From: DASQFD01 sp035633255
Lineage (GTDB): Bacteria; Actinomycetota; Actinomycetes; Actinomycetales; Dermatophilaceae
Reading direction: 5' to 3'
DNA: 13,943 nt
Assembly: GCA_035633255.1 (NCBI GenBank)
Contig: DASQFD010000108.1
Coordinates: 1-13,943, forward strand
The translations under genes and the position numbers were made by a program. Shown here piece after piece: positions 6,790 to 13,765 of the stretch. How positions within the stretch are numbered: the stretch's first letter is position 1; every line of letters begins with the position of its first letter. The notes under the pieces are model-generated. The model made no database searches and had not been told where the DNA came from. It saw nothing but the letters and a program-made list of their open reading frames with translations.

Positions 6790-9700
6790 CGGGTCACCTG
6801 CGTGGCGGCGTGGCGGACGCGCTCGACATCCCGCGCCGGGTCGCGGAAGACGTCGGTGGTCCACACGCGCACGTGGGTCCAGCCGCGGCGGGTCAGCTGC
6901 TCGACCCGGATCCGGTCGCGGTCGCGAGCGGTGGCCAGGGCGGCATACCGTGGTCCGTCCGACTCCACGGCCACGCGGGGTGACTGATCGGAGCGCGGGC
7001 CGACCACCCCGAGCTCGACGGCCCCCCAGCCGCGCCCGACCTCGGGGCGGACCACCAGCTCCTGACCTTGCAGGTGACGGGCCAGCTCGCGCATCACCGC
7101 GGACTCGGGCGCCTCGCGGCCCGGCTCCCTCCCCGCCCCCGACTCGAGCACCGTGAGGAGCTCTCGCAGCAGCTGCGGCCCGCGGCTGCGCAGCCGGGAC
7201 GGGTCGAGGTCGTCCGCACCGATGGTGGAGACGACCGTGGTGCGGCGTCGTGCCCGGGTGAGCGCCACGACCAGCCGGCCCTCCCCGCCGGGGGACGACA
7301 GCGGCCCGAAGCGGTGCAGCACCCGGCCGTGGGGCGTGCTGCCGAAGCCGACCGCGAGGACGACCACGTCCCGCTCGTCCCCCTGGGCCGCGTCGACCGG
7401 CTTGACGAAGAAGCGCTCGACCACGTCCGGGGCGAAGAAGGCCGCCGTGCCGGCGTCGAGGGCCGGGACCGCCCGGCGCAGGGCCTCCTCGATCCGGGCG
7501 GCGTGCACGGCGGTCAGCGTCACCACGCCGAGGGTCTGCCTGGGGTGGCTCCTCGCGTGCTCGAGGACCAGGCCCACCACCGCGTCGACTTCCTCGGGCG
7601 TGCTCTCGACCGCCCCGGCACCCTCCGCGACGACGCCGTGACCGGCCACGCGCAGGTGACCCAGCGGCGGCTCGGGAGCGGTGCCCGGAAAGGTGTCAAG
7701 GGCGCCGTCGTACACGGCGTCGTCGACGAAGTCGACCAGGCGCCCGTCCAGCGACCGGTAGTGCCGGGTGAGGGAGCGCTCGGGGAGGACCCCCGCGAGC
7801 GCGTCCAGGACCGACTCCCCGTCCGGGACCGACTCCGCCACCTCCCCGGCGGCGCCCCCAGCCCCGGGGGCGGCCCCGGCCCCGGCGGCGGCCCCGGCCC
7901 CGGCGGCGGCCCCGACCTCGCTCGTGGCCCCGGTGCCCCCTCCGGCCGTCGTGGTGAAGCCGGAGGGCCGGAGCTGGTGCTCGTCGCCGAGGAGGACGAC
8001 CTGGCGGGCCCGTGAGAGGGCCGGGACGGCCACGGCCGTCGCCACGGCCGAGGCCTCGTCGACGACGACGACGTCGAAGAGCACGCCCGGGGGGAGGGCC
8101 GCCGGCACCGCGAGCGGGCTGGCGACCCAGCAGGGGCGCAGCGCCGTGAGCAGGTCGGGCACGGCGGCGACCACGTCCAGCAGCGGGCTGACGCCGGCGG
8201 TGCCGGAGCCGGCCGCGGCCGACTCGAGGACGTCCGCGGCGGCCGGGTGGTCCGCGAGCACCCGCCGCACGCGTTCGCGCACCGCGCCGCGGACGCGCGC
8301 CGGGTTGCCGGCGAGCAGCGAGCGGTCCGCCTCGGCGAAGCGCTCCGCGGTGGCCCGCAGCGCCCTGCCGTCGAAGGCACCGACCGCACGGTCGCGGCGC
8401 CCGACCTCCTCGATGACGGAGGCCCACCACACGAAGGCCGCCTCGGTGGCCGCCTCCTCCGGCGTCGCGCCGCGCCGGGCGAGCTCCTCCACCAGCGGTG
8501 CCAGACCCGCCTCGCCCAGCTCGTCGAGCACCCCGGTCACCCGGGGCAGGACGGCCAGCCGGTCGTCGGCGGCCACGAGCGCCGCCACCCGCTCCTGCAG
8601 CGCCCCCCGGTCCATGTCGAGGAGGGACTGGTCGGCGCCGCCGCGCCGAGGCAGGCGGGCGGCGAGCCAGGCCAGGTCCTCGACGACGGCCGCGTGCGCG
8701 GCCTGCGCCTGGCCCAGGTCGGCCGGGAGCTCCGGCCGCCCACCCGCCCCGGCCATCGCCCGCCACGCCTCCCGCTGCGTGCTGGCCTGGACGAGGGCGG
8801 CGTGCAGGTCGGCCGGCGGTGAGCCCGGTCGCAGCAGCCGGCGCACGCGTCGCCGCAGTGCGACGCGCTCCGACCAGCGGATCTCGGCTCCCACCTCCCG
8901 GCGGTATGCCGTGCTGCCGGTCGCCGCCACCAGCGACCCGAGTGGGATGTCGAAGACCTCCGGACGGAAGACCTCCAGGGTGTCCCGAACGCTGCTCACC
9001 GTGTCCAGGACCCGGCCCCAGTCCGCGACGGTGCGCGTCTCGGGGAGCCGGAGCCCGGTGAAGGCCTCCTCGAGGACCCGGCCGAGCGCAGGGATCCCGT
9101 CACCCGCCACCCGGCCCAGCCGGGCCCTGGCCTCCTCGACCTCGTCCTCGGTGGTGATGCGCGCCCCGAACCACGGGTCCGGGCCGGCCGCCTCCCCGGC
9201 GGCCGGTGCCCAGGCCCCGGCCGCGCACACCGCCGCAAGGTCCCGGCAGAGCCGCTCCCGGCCGTCCGGCCCGAGGCGCTCGACCACCGGCCCGGGCAGG
9301 CGGAGCCGGGTGCGGGGCGGACGTGGCTCCGCCGCCAGCCGGATGATCGCCTCCTGCGCCGCGTGGACGCTCACGCCCCACGGCTGGCGGGACGAGTGCA
9401 GGGCCTCGACGTGCTCCCGCAGCGCACCGGCGGTGGAGCGGACCGCGTCGACGGTCGCCTCGTGCGAGCCGGGCCGGGGAGCCCCGGCGGGGTGGGGCGC
9501 AGGCTCGGGCGCCGTCCCACGGCGTGCCTCCCGCAGGTCGGCGACCAGGTCGGCGAGGAGGGTGCGGGCGTCCCGGCCACCGTCGGCGAGGTCGACGACG
9601 AGGTCCCCCAGGCCGACCCGGTCGAGCCGGCCGATGACGACGTCGAGGGGAGCCCGCTTCTCCGCCACGACGAGCACCCGCCGTCCGGTGGCGGCGAGCC

Positions 9701-10649
9701 CGGCGACGAGGTTCACGACGGTCTGTGACTTGCCGGTGCCGGGCGGGCCGTGCACGAGCAGGGAGGAGCCGCCGAGCACGGCGTCGACGACCTCCTCCTG
9801 CGCAGCATCGGCGTCGACGACGAGCCAGCCACGAGCGGGGTCGGGGACGCTCCCGGAGGGCCGGGCTCCCGGGTCGGCGGCGAGCCGGGCTCGAGCCGGC
9901 TCGTCCCCCGCGACCGCCGCCACGACGTCGTGGCCGGCAAGGTCCGCCGCCCGGCCCGAGAGGTCGGCCACCGCCCAGAGCTTGGCGTGGGGGAAGGTGG
10001 CGAGGACGAGGCGCGGCGTGACCGCGAAGTCCGGCAGCTCGCGGCAGGCCGCGGTCACGGCGGCGTGCACGGGATAGGGGTCGAAGCCAGCCGGGGTGAA
10101 GGACGCGGCCTCGAGGGCGGCGGCGTCGAGCTGCACGCCGTGGGCGGTGGCGAGGTAGCGCCGCAGGGCCGGGTTGAGCTCCACGACCGGCTCGAGGTCG
10201 AGCACGTGGTCGTCCTCGGAGGGGTCCATCGGCCGCAGCCGGGCGGCCCGGAGCAGCACCGGTGCAGCCGGCGAGCGGGAGAGCCCGCCAGCGGGGGTCG
10301 GGATGCTCCACGTGGCCATGCCGACGGCGACGAAGCAGGTGAGCAGCCCCCGCTCCTCGTGCAGCTCCCGGGCCTTGGCCGCGATCGCCCGGACCCGGCG
10401 CCGGGCCTCGTGGTGGGCGCCGGGCTCCCGGAACAGGTCGGACAGGCGGGTCGGGGCACCCGCGAGCAGCTTGGCGACCCCGCCGGGGTGCGCGGTGGTG
10501 AGGTCGAGCGTCCCGTGCGGGGAGTCCCGGAACCACAGCAGGGTGTTGCGCCCGCCCAGCTCGACGAGCTGCCGGGTCCAGCCCTCGACGGCCGGTCGGA
10601 CCGCATCGCCTGGCCCGCTCCCGGCTGGCTCGACTCCGGTCCCGCTCAC
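6786..10649 (-). CDS. DUF4011 / superfamily-1 helicase with C-terminal Vsr/MTES_1575-like nuclease domain
   Basis: A 1287-aa cytosolic ATPase. The N-terminus matches DUF4011 (LVELGGRNTLLWFRD, residues 28-42). Walker A is GPPGTGKS at 301-308, Walker B is VVVVDEAS with D864-E865, and motif III is GDEHQL at 888-893. The later motifs AAQGDERDVVVLAVGFG (about 1085-1100) and VVALTRARRR (about 1120) complete an Upf1-like SF1 core, split by an approximately 550-aa insert. The last 100 residues fit a Vsr/REase_MTES_1575 fold (VAVESDGPRYAA, then ARDRDRIRVEQLTRRGW, then RVWTTDVFRDP). The expected motif-I Asp before this appears as Glu (VELGVV). A Gly/Ala low-complexity block follows motif III. Likely roles are DNA/RNA unwinding with cleavage, in repair or antiphage defence. 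The start is uncertain: GTG 10649 sits 7 nt after a -10-like TAGCCT; GTG 10682, overlapping the MFS stop, adds 11 residues. Confidence 0.88.
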   Translation of the reverse strand: MSGTGVEPAGSGPGDAVRPAVEGWTRQLVELGGRNTLLWFRDSPHGTLDLTTAHPGGVAKLLAGAPTRLSDLFREPGAHHEARRRVRAIAAKARELHEERGLLTCFVAVGMATWSIPTPAGGLSRSPAAPVLLRAARLRPMDPSEDDHVLDLEPVVELNPALRRYLATAHGVQLDAAALEAASFTPAGFDPYPVHAAVTAACRELPDFAVTPRLVLATFPHAKLWAVADLSGRAADLAGHDVVAAVAGDEPARARLAADPGARPSGSVPDPARGWLVVDADAAQEEVVDAVLGGSSLLVHGPPGTGKSQTVVNLVAGLAATGRRVLVVAEKRAPLDVVIGRLDRVGLGDLVVDLADGGRDARTLLADLVADLREARRGTAPEPAPHPAGAPRPGSHEATVDAVRSTAGALREHVEALHSSRQPWGVSVHAAQEAIIRLAAEPRPPRTRLRLPGPVVERLGPDGRERLCRDLAAVCAAGAWAPAAGEAAGPDPWFGARITTEDEVEEARARLGRVAGDGIPALGRVLEEAFTGLRLPETRTVADWGRVLDTVSSVRDTLEVFRPEVFDIPLGSLVAATGSTAYRREVGAEIRWSERVALRRRVRRLLRPGSPPADLHAALVQASTQREAWRAMAGAGGRPELPADLGQAQAAHAAVVEDLAWLAARLPRRGGADQSLLDMDRGALQERVAALVAADDRLAVLPRVTGVLDELGEAGLAPLVEELARRGATPEEAATEAAFVWWASVIEEVGRRDRAVGAFDGRALRATAERFAEADRSLLAGNPARVRGAVRERVRRVLADHPAAADVLESAAAGSGTAGVSPLLDVVAAVPDLLTALRPCWVASPLAVPAALPPGVLFDVVVVDEASAVATAVAVPALSRARQVVLLGDEHQLRPSGFTTTAGGGTGATSEVGAAAGAGAAAGAGAAPGAGGAAGEVAESVPDGESVLDALAGVLPERSLTRHYRSLDGRLVDFVDDAVYDGALDTFPGTAPEPPLGHLRVAGHGVVAEGAGAVESTPEEVDAVVGLVLEHARSHPRQTLGVVTLTAVHAARIEEALRRAVPALDAGTAAFFAPDVVERFFVKPVDAAQGDERDVVVLAVGFGSTPHGRVLHRFGPLSSPGGEGRLVVALTRARRRTTVVSTIGADDLDPSRLRSRGPQLLRELLTVLESGAGREPGREAPESAVMRELARHLQGQELVVRPEVGRGWGAVELGVVGPRSDQSPRVAVESDGPRYAALATARDRDRIRVEQLTRRGWTHVRVWTTDVFRDPARDVERVRHAATQVTR
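7871..7914 (-). repeat. 18-bp GC-rich tandem repeat inside the helicase gene
   Basis: Two perfect 18-bp copies (7871-7888, 7889-7906) and an 8-bp partial third copy. They code a Gly/Ala run (AAAGAGAAAGAG type) just after helicase motif III, at about residues 912-926. The unit keeps the frame. It probably forms a flexible surface loop; homologues would be expected to vary in length here. Confidence 0.9.
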
Positions 10650-10656
10650 GCCGAGC

Positions 10657-10662
10657 AGGCTA
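10657..10662 (-). promoter_or_regulatory. Candidate -10 box for the helicase gene (leaderless)
   Basis: The minus strand reads TAGCCT, 7 nt before GTG 10649, inside the 29-bp gap after the MFS gene. It could allow helicase transcription independent of the broken transporter gene. No clear -35; low certainty. Confidence 0.35.
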
Positions 10663-10678
10663 ACAACGTGCCCGGTCC

Positions 10679-11934
10679 TCACCCGAGACGCACGGCCGCG
10701 GGTCGGGCGGCGATCACGGCGACCCCGACGAGAAGGGCGAAGCCGGTCGCCACGGCGGCGAGGGCGGGGTAGCCGGAGTGGTCCACCACGACGCCACCGA
10801 CCACGCCACCCGCCGCCGCGACGAGTCCCATGGCGAGGTCGGCGGCGCCCTGCGCGCCGGGACGCTCGGGCGTCGGCACGCCAGCCGTGAGCAGGGTCGA
10901 GCCGGACACCAACGTGCAGGACCAGCCGAGCCCGAGGAGGAACAGGCCCCCCACCAGGGTCGGCGAGCTGCCCTCCGGCGAGACCGCGGCGAGCAGCGTG
11001 GCGGCGCACAGCACACCGCTCCCGACGCCAGCGACGGTGCGCCCGCCCAGGCGGTCCACGGCATACCCGGTCAACGGCGAGAAGGCGTACATGCCCAGGA
11101 TGTGCACGCTGATGACGAACCCGATCACGGTCAGGTCGGCGTTCCCGTGGCGCATGTGCAGGGGCGTCATCACCATGACGGCGACCATCACCCCGAGTCC
11201 GAGCGCCAGGGTCACCAGGCCCAGTGTGGCGGTTCTCGATGCCGCGACGACCCGCAGCCCCCGCAGCACCGAGCCGTGGACCACGCGCACCGCGTCCCCG
11301 GTGTCGGCGGCGGTGCGGCGCCGCGCCTCCAGGAGAGGGTCCGGACGCAGCCGCACCGACAGCAGCAGCACGGCCAGCACCAGCCCGGCCAGCGAGAAGA
11401 GGAAGGGTCCGACCAGGCGGGCAGGCCGAGGGCCCGGGACAGCGGCTCGCTCGGGCCGACGAGGTTGGGCCCCAGGACGCTGCCGACGGTGGTGGCCCAG
11501 ACCACGGTGGCGAGGTCGCGCCCGCGGTGCGCGGGGGCCGCGAGGTCGACCGCGGCATACCGCGCCTGGCTGTTGGAGGCGGTGGCGCCGCCGAAGAGGA
11601 GGCTGGAGAGCAGCAGCAGCGTGAAGCTGCCGATGACGCCGGACGCGATGAGGCCGAGCGCCCCGGCCATGGCCAGGACGTACCCCAGGACGAGGCCGGC
11701 GCGCCGGCCGCGAGCGGCCATGAGCCGGACCATGGGCACGGCGATGAGCGCCGCGCCCAGCACCTGGAAGGTCCCGCCGAGGCCGGCCCACTGGGCCGAG
11801 CCGGAGACCTCCTCGGCGAGCAGCGCGCCGACCGCGACGCCCGCGGAGAGGCCCACGCCACCGAGGACCTGCGAGCCGCTGAGGGTGGCGACGGTGCGGC
11901 GCTGCGTGCCGCGCTCCACCTCCGTCGCACTCAT
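10679..11934 (-). pseudogene. MFS transporter, broken by a single-base frameshift
   Basis: A major facilitator superfamily permease in two frames. Frame 1 runs from ATG 11934 (MSATEVERG...) through about six membrane helices to WATTVGSVLGPNLVGPSEP and LGLP. Frame 2 resumes with LVGPFLFSLAGLVLAVLLLS, carries the other helices (TPLHMRHGNADLTVIGFVIS..., LTGYAVDRLGGRTVAG) and ends at 10679. The join is at about 11416-11420, where minus-strand CCCGCCTGG lacks one base; adding a C would give GLPALVGPFLF and a 418-aa protein of normal MFS size. As written, frame 1 stops at 11212 after 240 aa. Everything else is intact, so this is either a very recent mutation or an error in a GC run. Substrate unknown, drug/metabolite efflux being the usual guess. 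It heads the minus-strand unit with the helicase. Confidence 0.85.
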
Positions 11935-11941
11935 CGGGAGC

Positions 11942-11947
11942 AGTATG
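11942..11947 (-). promoter_or_regulatory. Candidate -10 box for the MFS gene (leaderless)
   Basis: The minus strand reads CATACT, one base from TATACT, 7 nt before ATG 11934, with no Shine-Dalgarno in between. The 19-bp direct repeat at 11949-11985 covers the place of the -35 element, as expected for a regulator site. Confidence 0.4.
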
Positions 11948-11948
11948 C

Positions 11949-11985
11949 CGGGAGCGCACGCGGCTGACGGGAGCGCACGCGGCTG
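11949..11985. repeat. 19-bp tandem direct repeat upstream of the MFS gene
   Basis: Two 18-bp identical copies (11949-11966 and 11968-11985; CGGGAGCGCACGCGGCTG) separated by a single base, so the period is 19 bp. They are non-coding and lie directly upstream of the candidate MFS -10 box. It could be an operator for a regulator that binds two sites on nearly the same DNA face, or a simple duplication. Confidence 0.85.
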
Positions 11986-12038
11986 CCGGCCGCCCGGCCC
12001 GCCCACCGGTCGGGTCGTCCCGCTCGGGTGGTCCCGGA

Positions 12039-12057
12039 CCGGGGCGCGGAGCCCCGG
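12039..12057. repeat. 7-bp perfect GC hairpin before the tRNA promoter region
   Basis: CCGGGGC (12039-12045) and GCCCCGG (12051-12057) flank a 5-nt loop. The hairpin sits just before a TAGGCT -10-like hexamer (12059-12064), about 16 nt upstream of the tRNA. It might insulate the tRNA from read-through, but has no T-tract. Confidence 0.4.
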
Positions 12058-12058
12058 T

Positions 12059-12064
12059 TAGGCT
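12059..12064 (+). promoter_or_regulatory. Candidate -10 box of the tRNA-Arg gene
   Basis: TAGGCT, a TAxxxT hexamer, ends 15 nt before the first base of the mature tRNA, a suitable distance for a short 5' leader. No strong -35 is seen. Confidence 0.3.
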
Positions 12065-12079
12065 GGTCGCCGCATCCCC

Positions 12080-12151
12080 GCCCTCGTAGCTCAGGGGAAG
12101 AGCACTTCTCTCCTAAAGAAGGTGTCGCAGGTTCGAATCCTGCCGGGGGCA
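12080..12151 (+). tRNA. tRNA-Arg (anticodon CCT)
   Basis: All arms fold. The acceptor GCCCTCG pairs with CGGGGGC (one G-U). The D stem is GCTC/GAGC, and the anticodon stem CTTCT/AGAAG carries the loop CTCCTAA with anticodon CCT at 12112-12114 (reads AGG). The T stem is GCAGG/CCTGC with loop TTCGAAT, and the discriminator base is A. CCA is not encoded. The gene is intact and lies directly before an integrase gene, so its 3' part is the likely attachment site of the element to the right. Confidence 0.96.
12130..12151. other. Probable attachment-site core (attL side) at the tRNA 3' end
   Basis: Tyrosine integrases commonly use the T arm and 3' end of tRNA genes as att core, and this tRNA is followed within about 150 bp by integrase and excisionase genes. 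The exact core length cannot be set because the duplicate (attR) lies outside the window. The site is inferred from context, not from a seen repeat. Confidence 0.5.
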
Positions 12152-12159
12152 CGCACGAA

Positions 12160-12179
12160 AAGCGCTCTGACCAGCGCTT
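12160..12179 (+). terminator. Hairpin just downstream of tRNA-Arg
   Basis: AGCGCT occurs at 12161-12166 and 12173-12178; being self-complementary, the two copies form a stem, extended by A12160-T12179, around CTGACC. It could end the tRNA transcript or be part of the attachment region. The T-tract is missing. Confidence 0.35.
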
Positions 12180-12198
12180 ATGCTCGGCAGTCAATGGC

Positions 12199-12267
12199 GG
12201 TCAAGTGGTCACCAAAGGCCAAAGGTTGACTCAGTTATGGCACGCTTATGGCACGCTTGAGGCACGG
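12199..12267. repeat. Cluster of short direct repeats between tRNA and integrase (candidate integrase/Xis arm sites)
   Basis: The stretch contains GGTCA twice (12199-12203, 12207-12211) and CCAAAGG twice in tandem (12212-12218, 12219-12225). It also contains TTATGGCACGC twice in tandem (12235-12245, 12246-12256) plus a degenerate third copy (TTGAGGCACGG, 12257-12267). Such repeats between the att core and int are where phage-type integrases and excisionases bind arm sites. A TTGACT at 12226-12231 resembles a -35 box and TATGGC follows 15 bp later, so int expression may be autoregulated. The function is inferred. Confidence 0.6.
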
Positions 12268-12289
12268 CCGGGCAACCTCGGCTAGGCGT

Positions 12290-12294
12290 GGAGG
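12290..12294 (+). promoter_or_regulatory. Ribosome binding site of the integrase gene
   Basis: GGAGG lies 9 nt before ATG 12304 and fixes the start choice. Confidence 0.65.
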
Positions 12295-12303
12295 TGCACG
12301 AGC

Positions 12304-13497
12304 ATGGGCGGCCGCAGCGGCTTCGGCAACGTGCGCAGGCTGCCGTCCGGCCGCTACCAAGCCAGGTACTTCGGCCCGGACATGACGTACCACCGTGGGC
12401 CGACCACCTTCCAGACGAAGGGCGACGCGCAGGCTTGGCTGGCCGGCGAACGGCGCCTCATCTCCCTGGAACGCTGGTCCTCGCCGTCGGAACGGGCCTC
12501 CCAGGTAGCAAACGCCGAGAAGGCCCGCAAAGCACGCACCTTGGCGGCCTACGCCGACAGCTGGCTCAGCGGACGGGTGACGTCGGCCGGCAGCGCGCTA
12601 CGCCCGAGCACTCAGGCTGGGTACCGCAACGCCCTGAACGTCCACATCCTGCCCCCGTTCGGCGAGCTGCCGCTGGACGAGATCACCGGCACCGCAGTAC
12701 GCCAGTGGCGCGGTCGATTTGCAGCCCAAGGGCGCGACGCGGCGGGGGCGAAGGCGTACGCACTGCTCAAGGCGATCCTGCAAACCGCGGAAGACGACGG
12801 GCTCATCACGCGCAACCCCTGCCGACTCAAGGGAGCCGGGCACGCAGCGCGGAAGCGGGAGTCCGTCGCGCTCTCCCCGTCCGAGCTTGCGGCACTTGCC
12901 GATGCCATGCCGGACAAGTGGAGAGCCCTCACCTTGGTGTCCGGCTGGTGCGGACTGCGCATCGGTGAGGCCGCCGGTCTGCGCTTCGGCGACGTCGGGC
13001 TGGAGAAGGGCGTGTTGCGGATCGTCCAATCAGCGCAATATCTCGGGTCACCACCGACGCTTGTTCTGGGACCGCCCAAGTCGGCGCGCGGCGCCCGCGT
13101 GGTGCACATGCCGACGCACGTGACCGCCGCGCTCGCCGAGCATCTCGCCACCCAGGAAAGCTGGCGACAGAAGGACTTCGTGTGGACCAGGACGGACGGC
13201 CAACCCATCTCCCGTCACACCGTGCTCGCCGCTTTCAAGAGAGCCGCGGCGGCGGTCGGCTTCGAGGGGATGGTGTGGCACGACCTGCGGCACACCGCCA
13301 ACACCCTCGCGGCGGATGCAGGGGCGAGCCAAGCCACCCTGCAAACGCGAATGGGCCACGCAGACCCCAAGGTCAGCGCGATCTACCTACACACCTCGCG
13401 CAGCCATGACCGTGAACTGGCCGCCGCACTCACACGCATGGCGACCGAGGGTGACACCGAGTCGCCGCGGAGTGAGCGCCCACAAGCGCCTCGCTGA
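12304..13497 (+). CDS. Tyrosine recombinase / site-specific integrase
   Basis: A 397-aa integrase that recombines the element with the tRNA attachment site. Residues about 8-55 form an arm-type DNA-binding domain (GNVRRLPSGRYQARYFGP and following, AP2-like integrase type). Residues about 78-172 form the SAM-like core-binding domain. The catalytic domain at about 185-380 has the full residue set: R219 (CGLRIGEA), K259 (PPKSARGAR), H326 and R329 (WHDLRHT), H352 (MGHAD) and the nucleophile Y361 (AIYLHTS). Length is typical of actinobacterial phage and integrative-element integrases. It starts about 150 bp after tRNA-Arg(CCT) and is followed 67 bp later by a small HTH protein, the standard int-xis order. 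Codon use is somewhat less GC-extreme than in the chromosomal genes, in line with horizontal origin. Nothing indicates inactivation. Confidence 0.95.
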   Translation: MGGRSGFGNVRRLPSGRYQARYFGPDMTYHRGPTTFQTKGDAQAWLAGERRLISLERWSSPSERASQVANAEKARKARTLAAYADSWLSGRVTSAGSALRPSTQAGYRNALNVHILPPFGELPLDEITGTAVRQWRGRFAAQGRDAAGAKAYALLKAILQTAEDDGLITRNPCRLKGAGHAARKRESVALSPSELAALADAMPDKWRALTLVSGWCGLRIGEAAGLRFGDVGLEKGVLRIVQSAQYLGSPPTLVLGPPKSARGARVVHMPTHVTAALAEHLATQESWRQKDFVWTRTDGQPISRHTVLAAFKRAAAAVGFEGMVWHDLRHTANTLAADAGASQATLQTRMGHADPKVSAIYLHTSRSHDRELAAALTRMATEGDTESPRSERPQAPR

Positions 13498-13550
13498 GCG
13501 TGCCGGCGTCAGCGATGAGCACCGGGAGGGCGGTGGCCGCCTTCGGGGGC

Positions 13551-13556
13551 AGGAGG
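13551..13556 (+). promoter_or_regulatory. Ribosome binding site of the excisionase gene
   Basis: AGGAGG lies 8 nt before ATG 13565. This strong site selects 13565 over earlier in-frame starts that overlap the end of the integrase gene. Confidence 0.75.
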
Positions 13557-13564
13557 TGCCGCTG

Positions 13565-13765
13565 ATGGCCTTCAGCAACCAGCGTTCGTACGAATCCTTG
13601 GTGCAGGCAGCCGACCGTACGGGAGTGAGCGTAAAGACGCTGCGGCGGCGCATCGCCTGTGGCCAGTTGCCCGCTTACCGAACCGGGCGCCTGATAAGGC
13701 TGGACGCGGCGGACGTCGACCGACTCCTCGTCCGCATCCCAACGATGGCTGACGTGGAAATCTGA
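13565..13765 (+). CDS. Excisionase / helix-turn-helix (MerR-like, HTH_17) DNA-binding protein
   Basis: A 66-aa protein with one winged HTH. Residues about 9-57 read YESLVQAADRTGVSVKTLRRRI, then ACGQLPAYRTGRLIRLDAADVDRLL: the HTH_17 pattern (A-A-x-x-T-G-V-S-x-x-T-L-R-R-x-I, G-x-L-P-A-Y-R, then I-R-x-D-x-A-D-V-D-x-L). Such proteins next to a tyrosine integrase usually act as recombination directionality factors that bend the attachment-site DNA and favour excision. They can also repress the int promoter. It may be co-transcribed with the integrase. The start ATG 13565 is fixed by AGGAGG. Without functional data it could also be an element regulator. Confidence 0.85.
   Translation: MAFSNQRSYESLVQAADRTGVSVKTLRRRIACGQLPAYRTGRLIRLDAADVDRLLVRIPTMADVEI

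Noticed and set aside
10650..11930. Extension of the helicase frame upstream through the MFS region, giving a 1714-residue protein
   Set aside because: The added part is Arg/Ala/Pro-rich without domain and overlaps the real MFS frames; the helicase family begins at the DUF4011 motif near residue 24 of the chosen start.
11931..12194. 87-residue minus frame over the tRNA containing GFEPATPS
   Set aside because: This peptide is the well-known false product of antisense tRNA T-arm sequence.
12028..12285. 85-residue plus frame over the tRNA containing VAGSNPAGG
   Set aside because: False product of the tRNA sequence itself, with no ribosome binding site.
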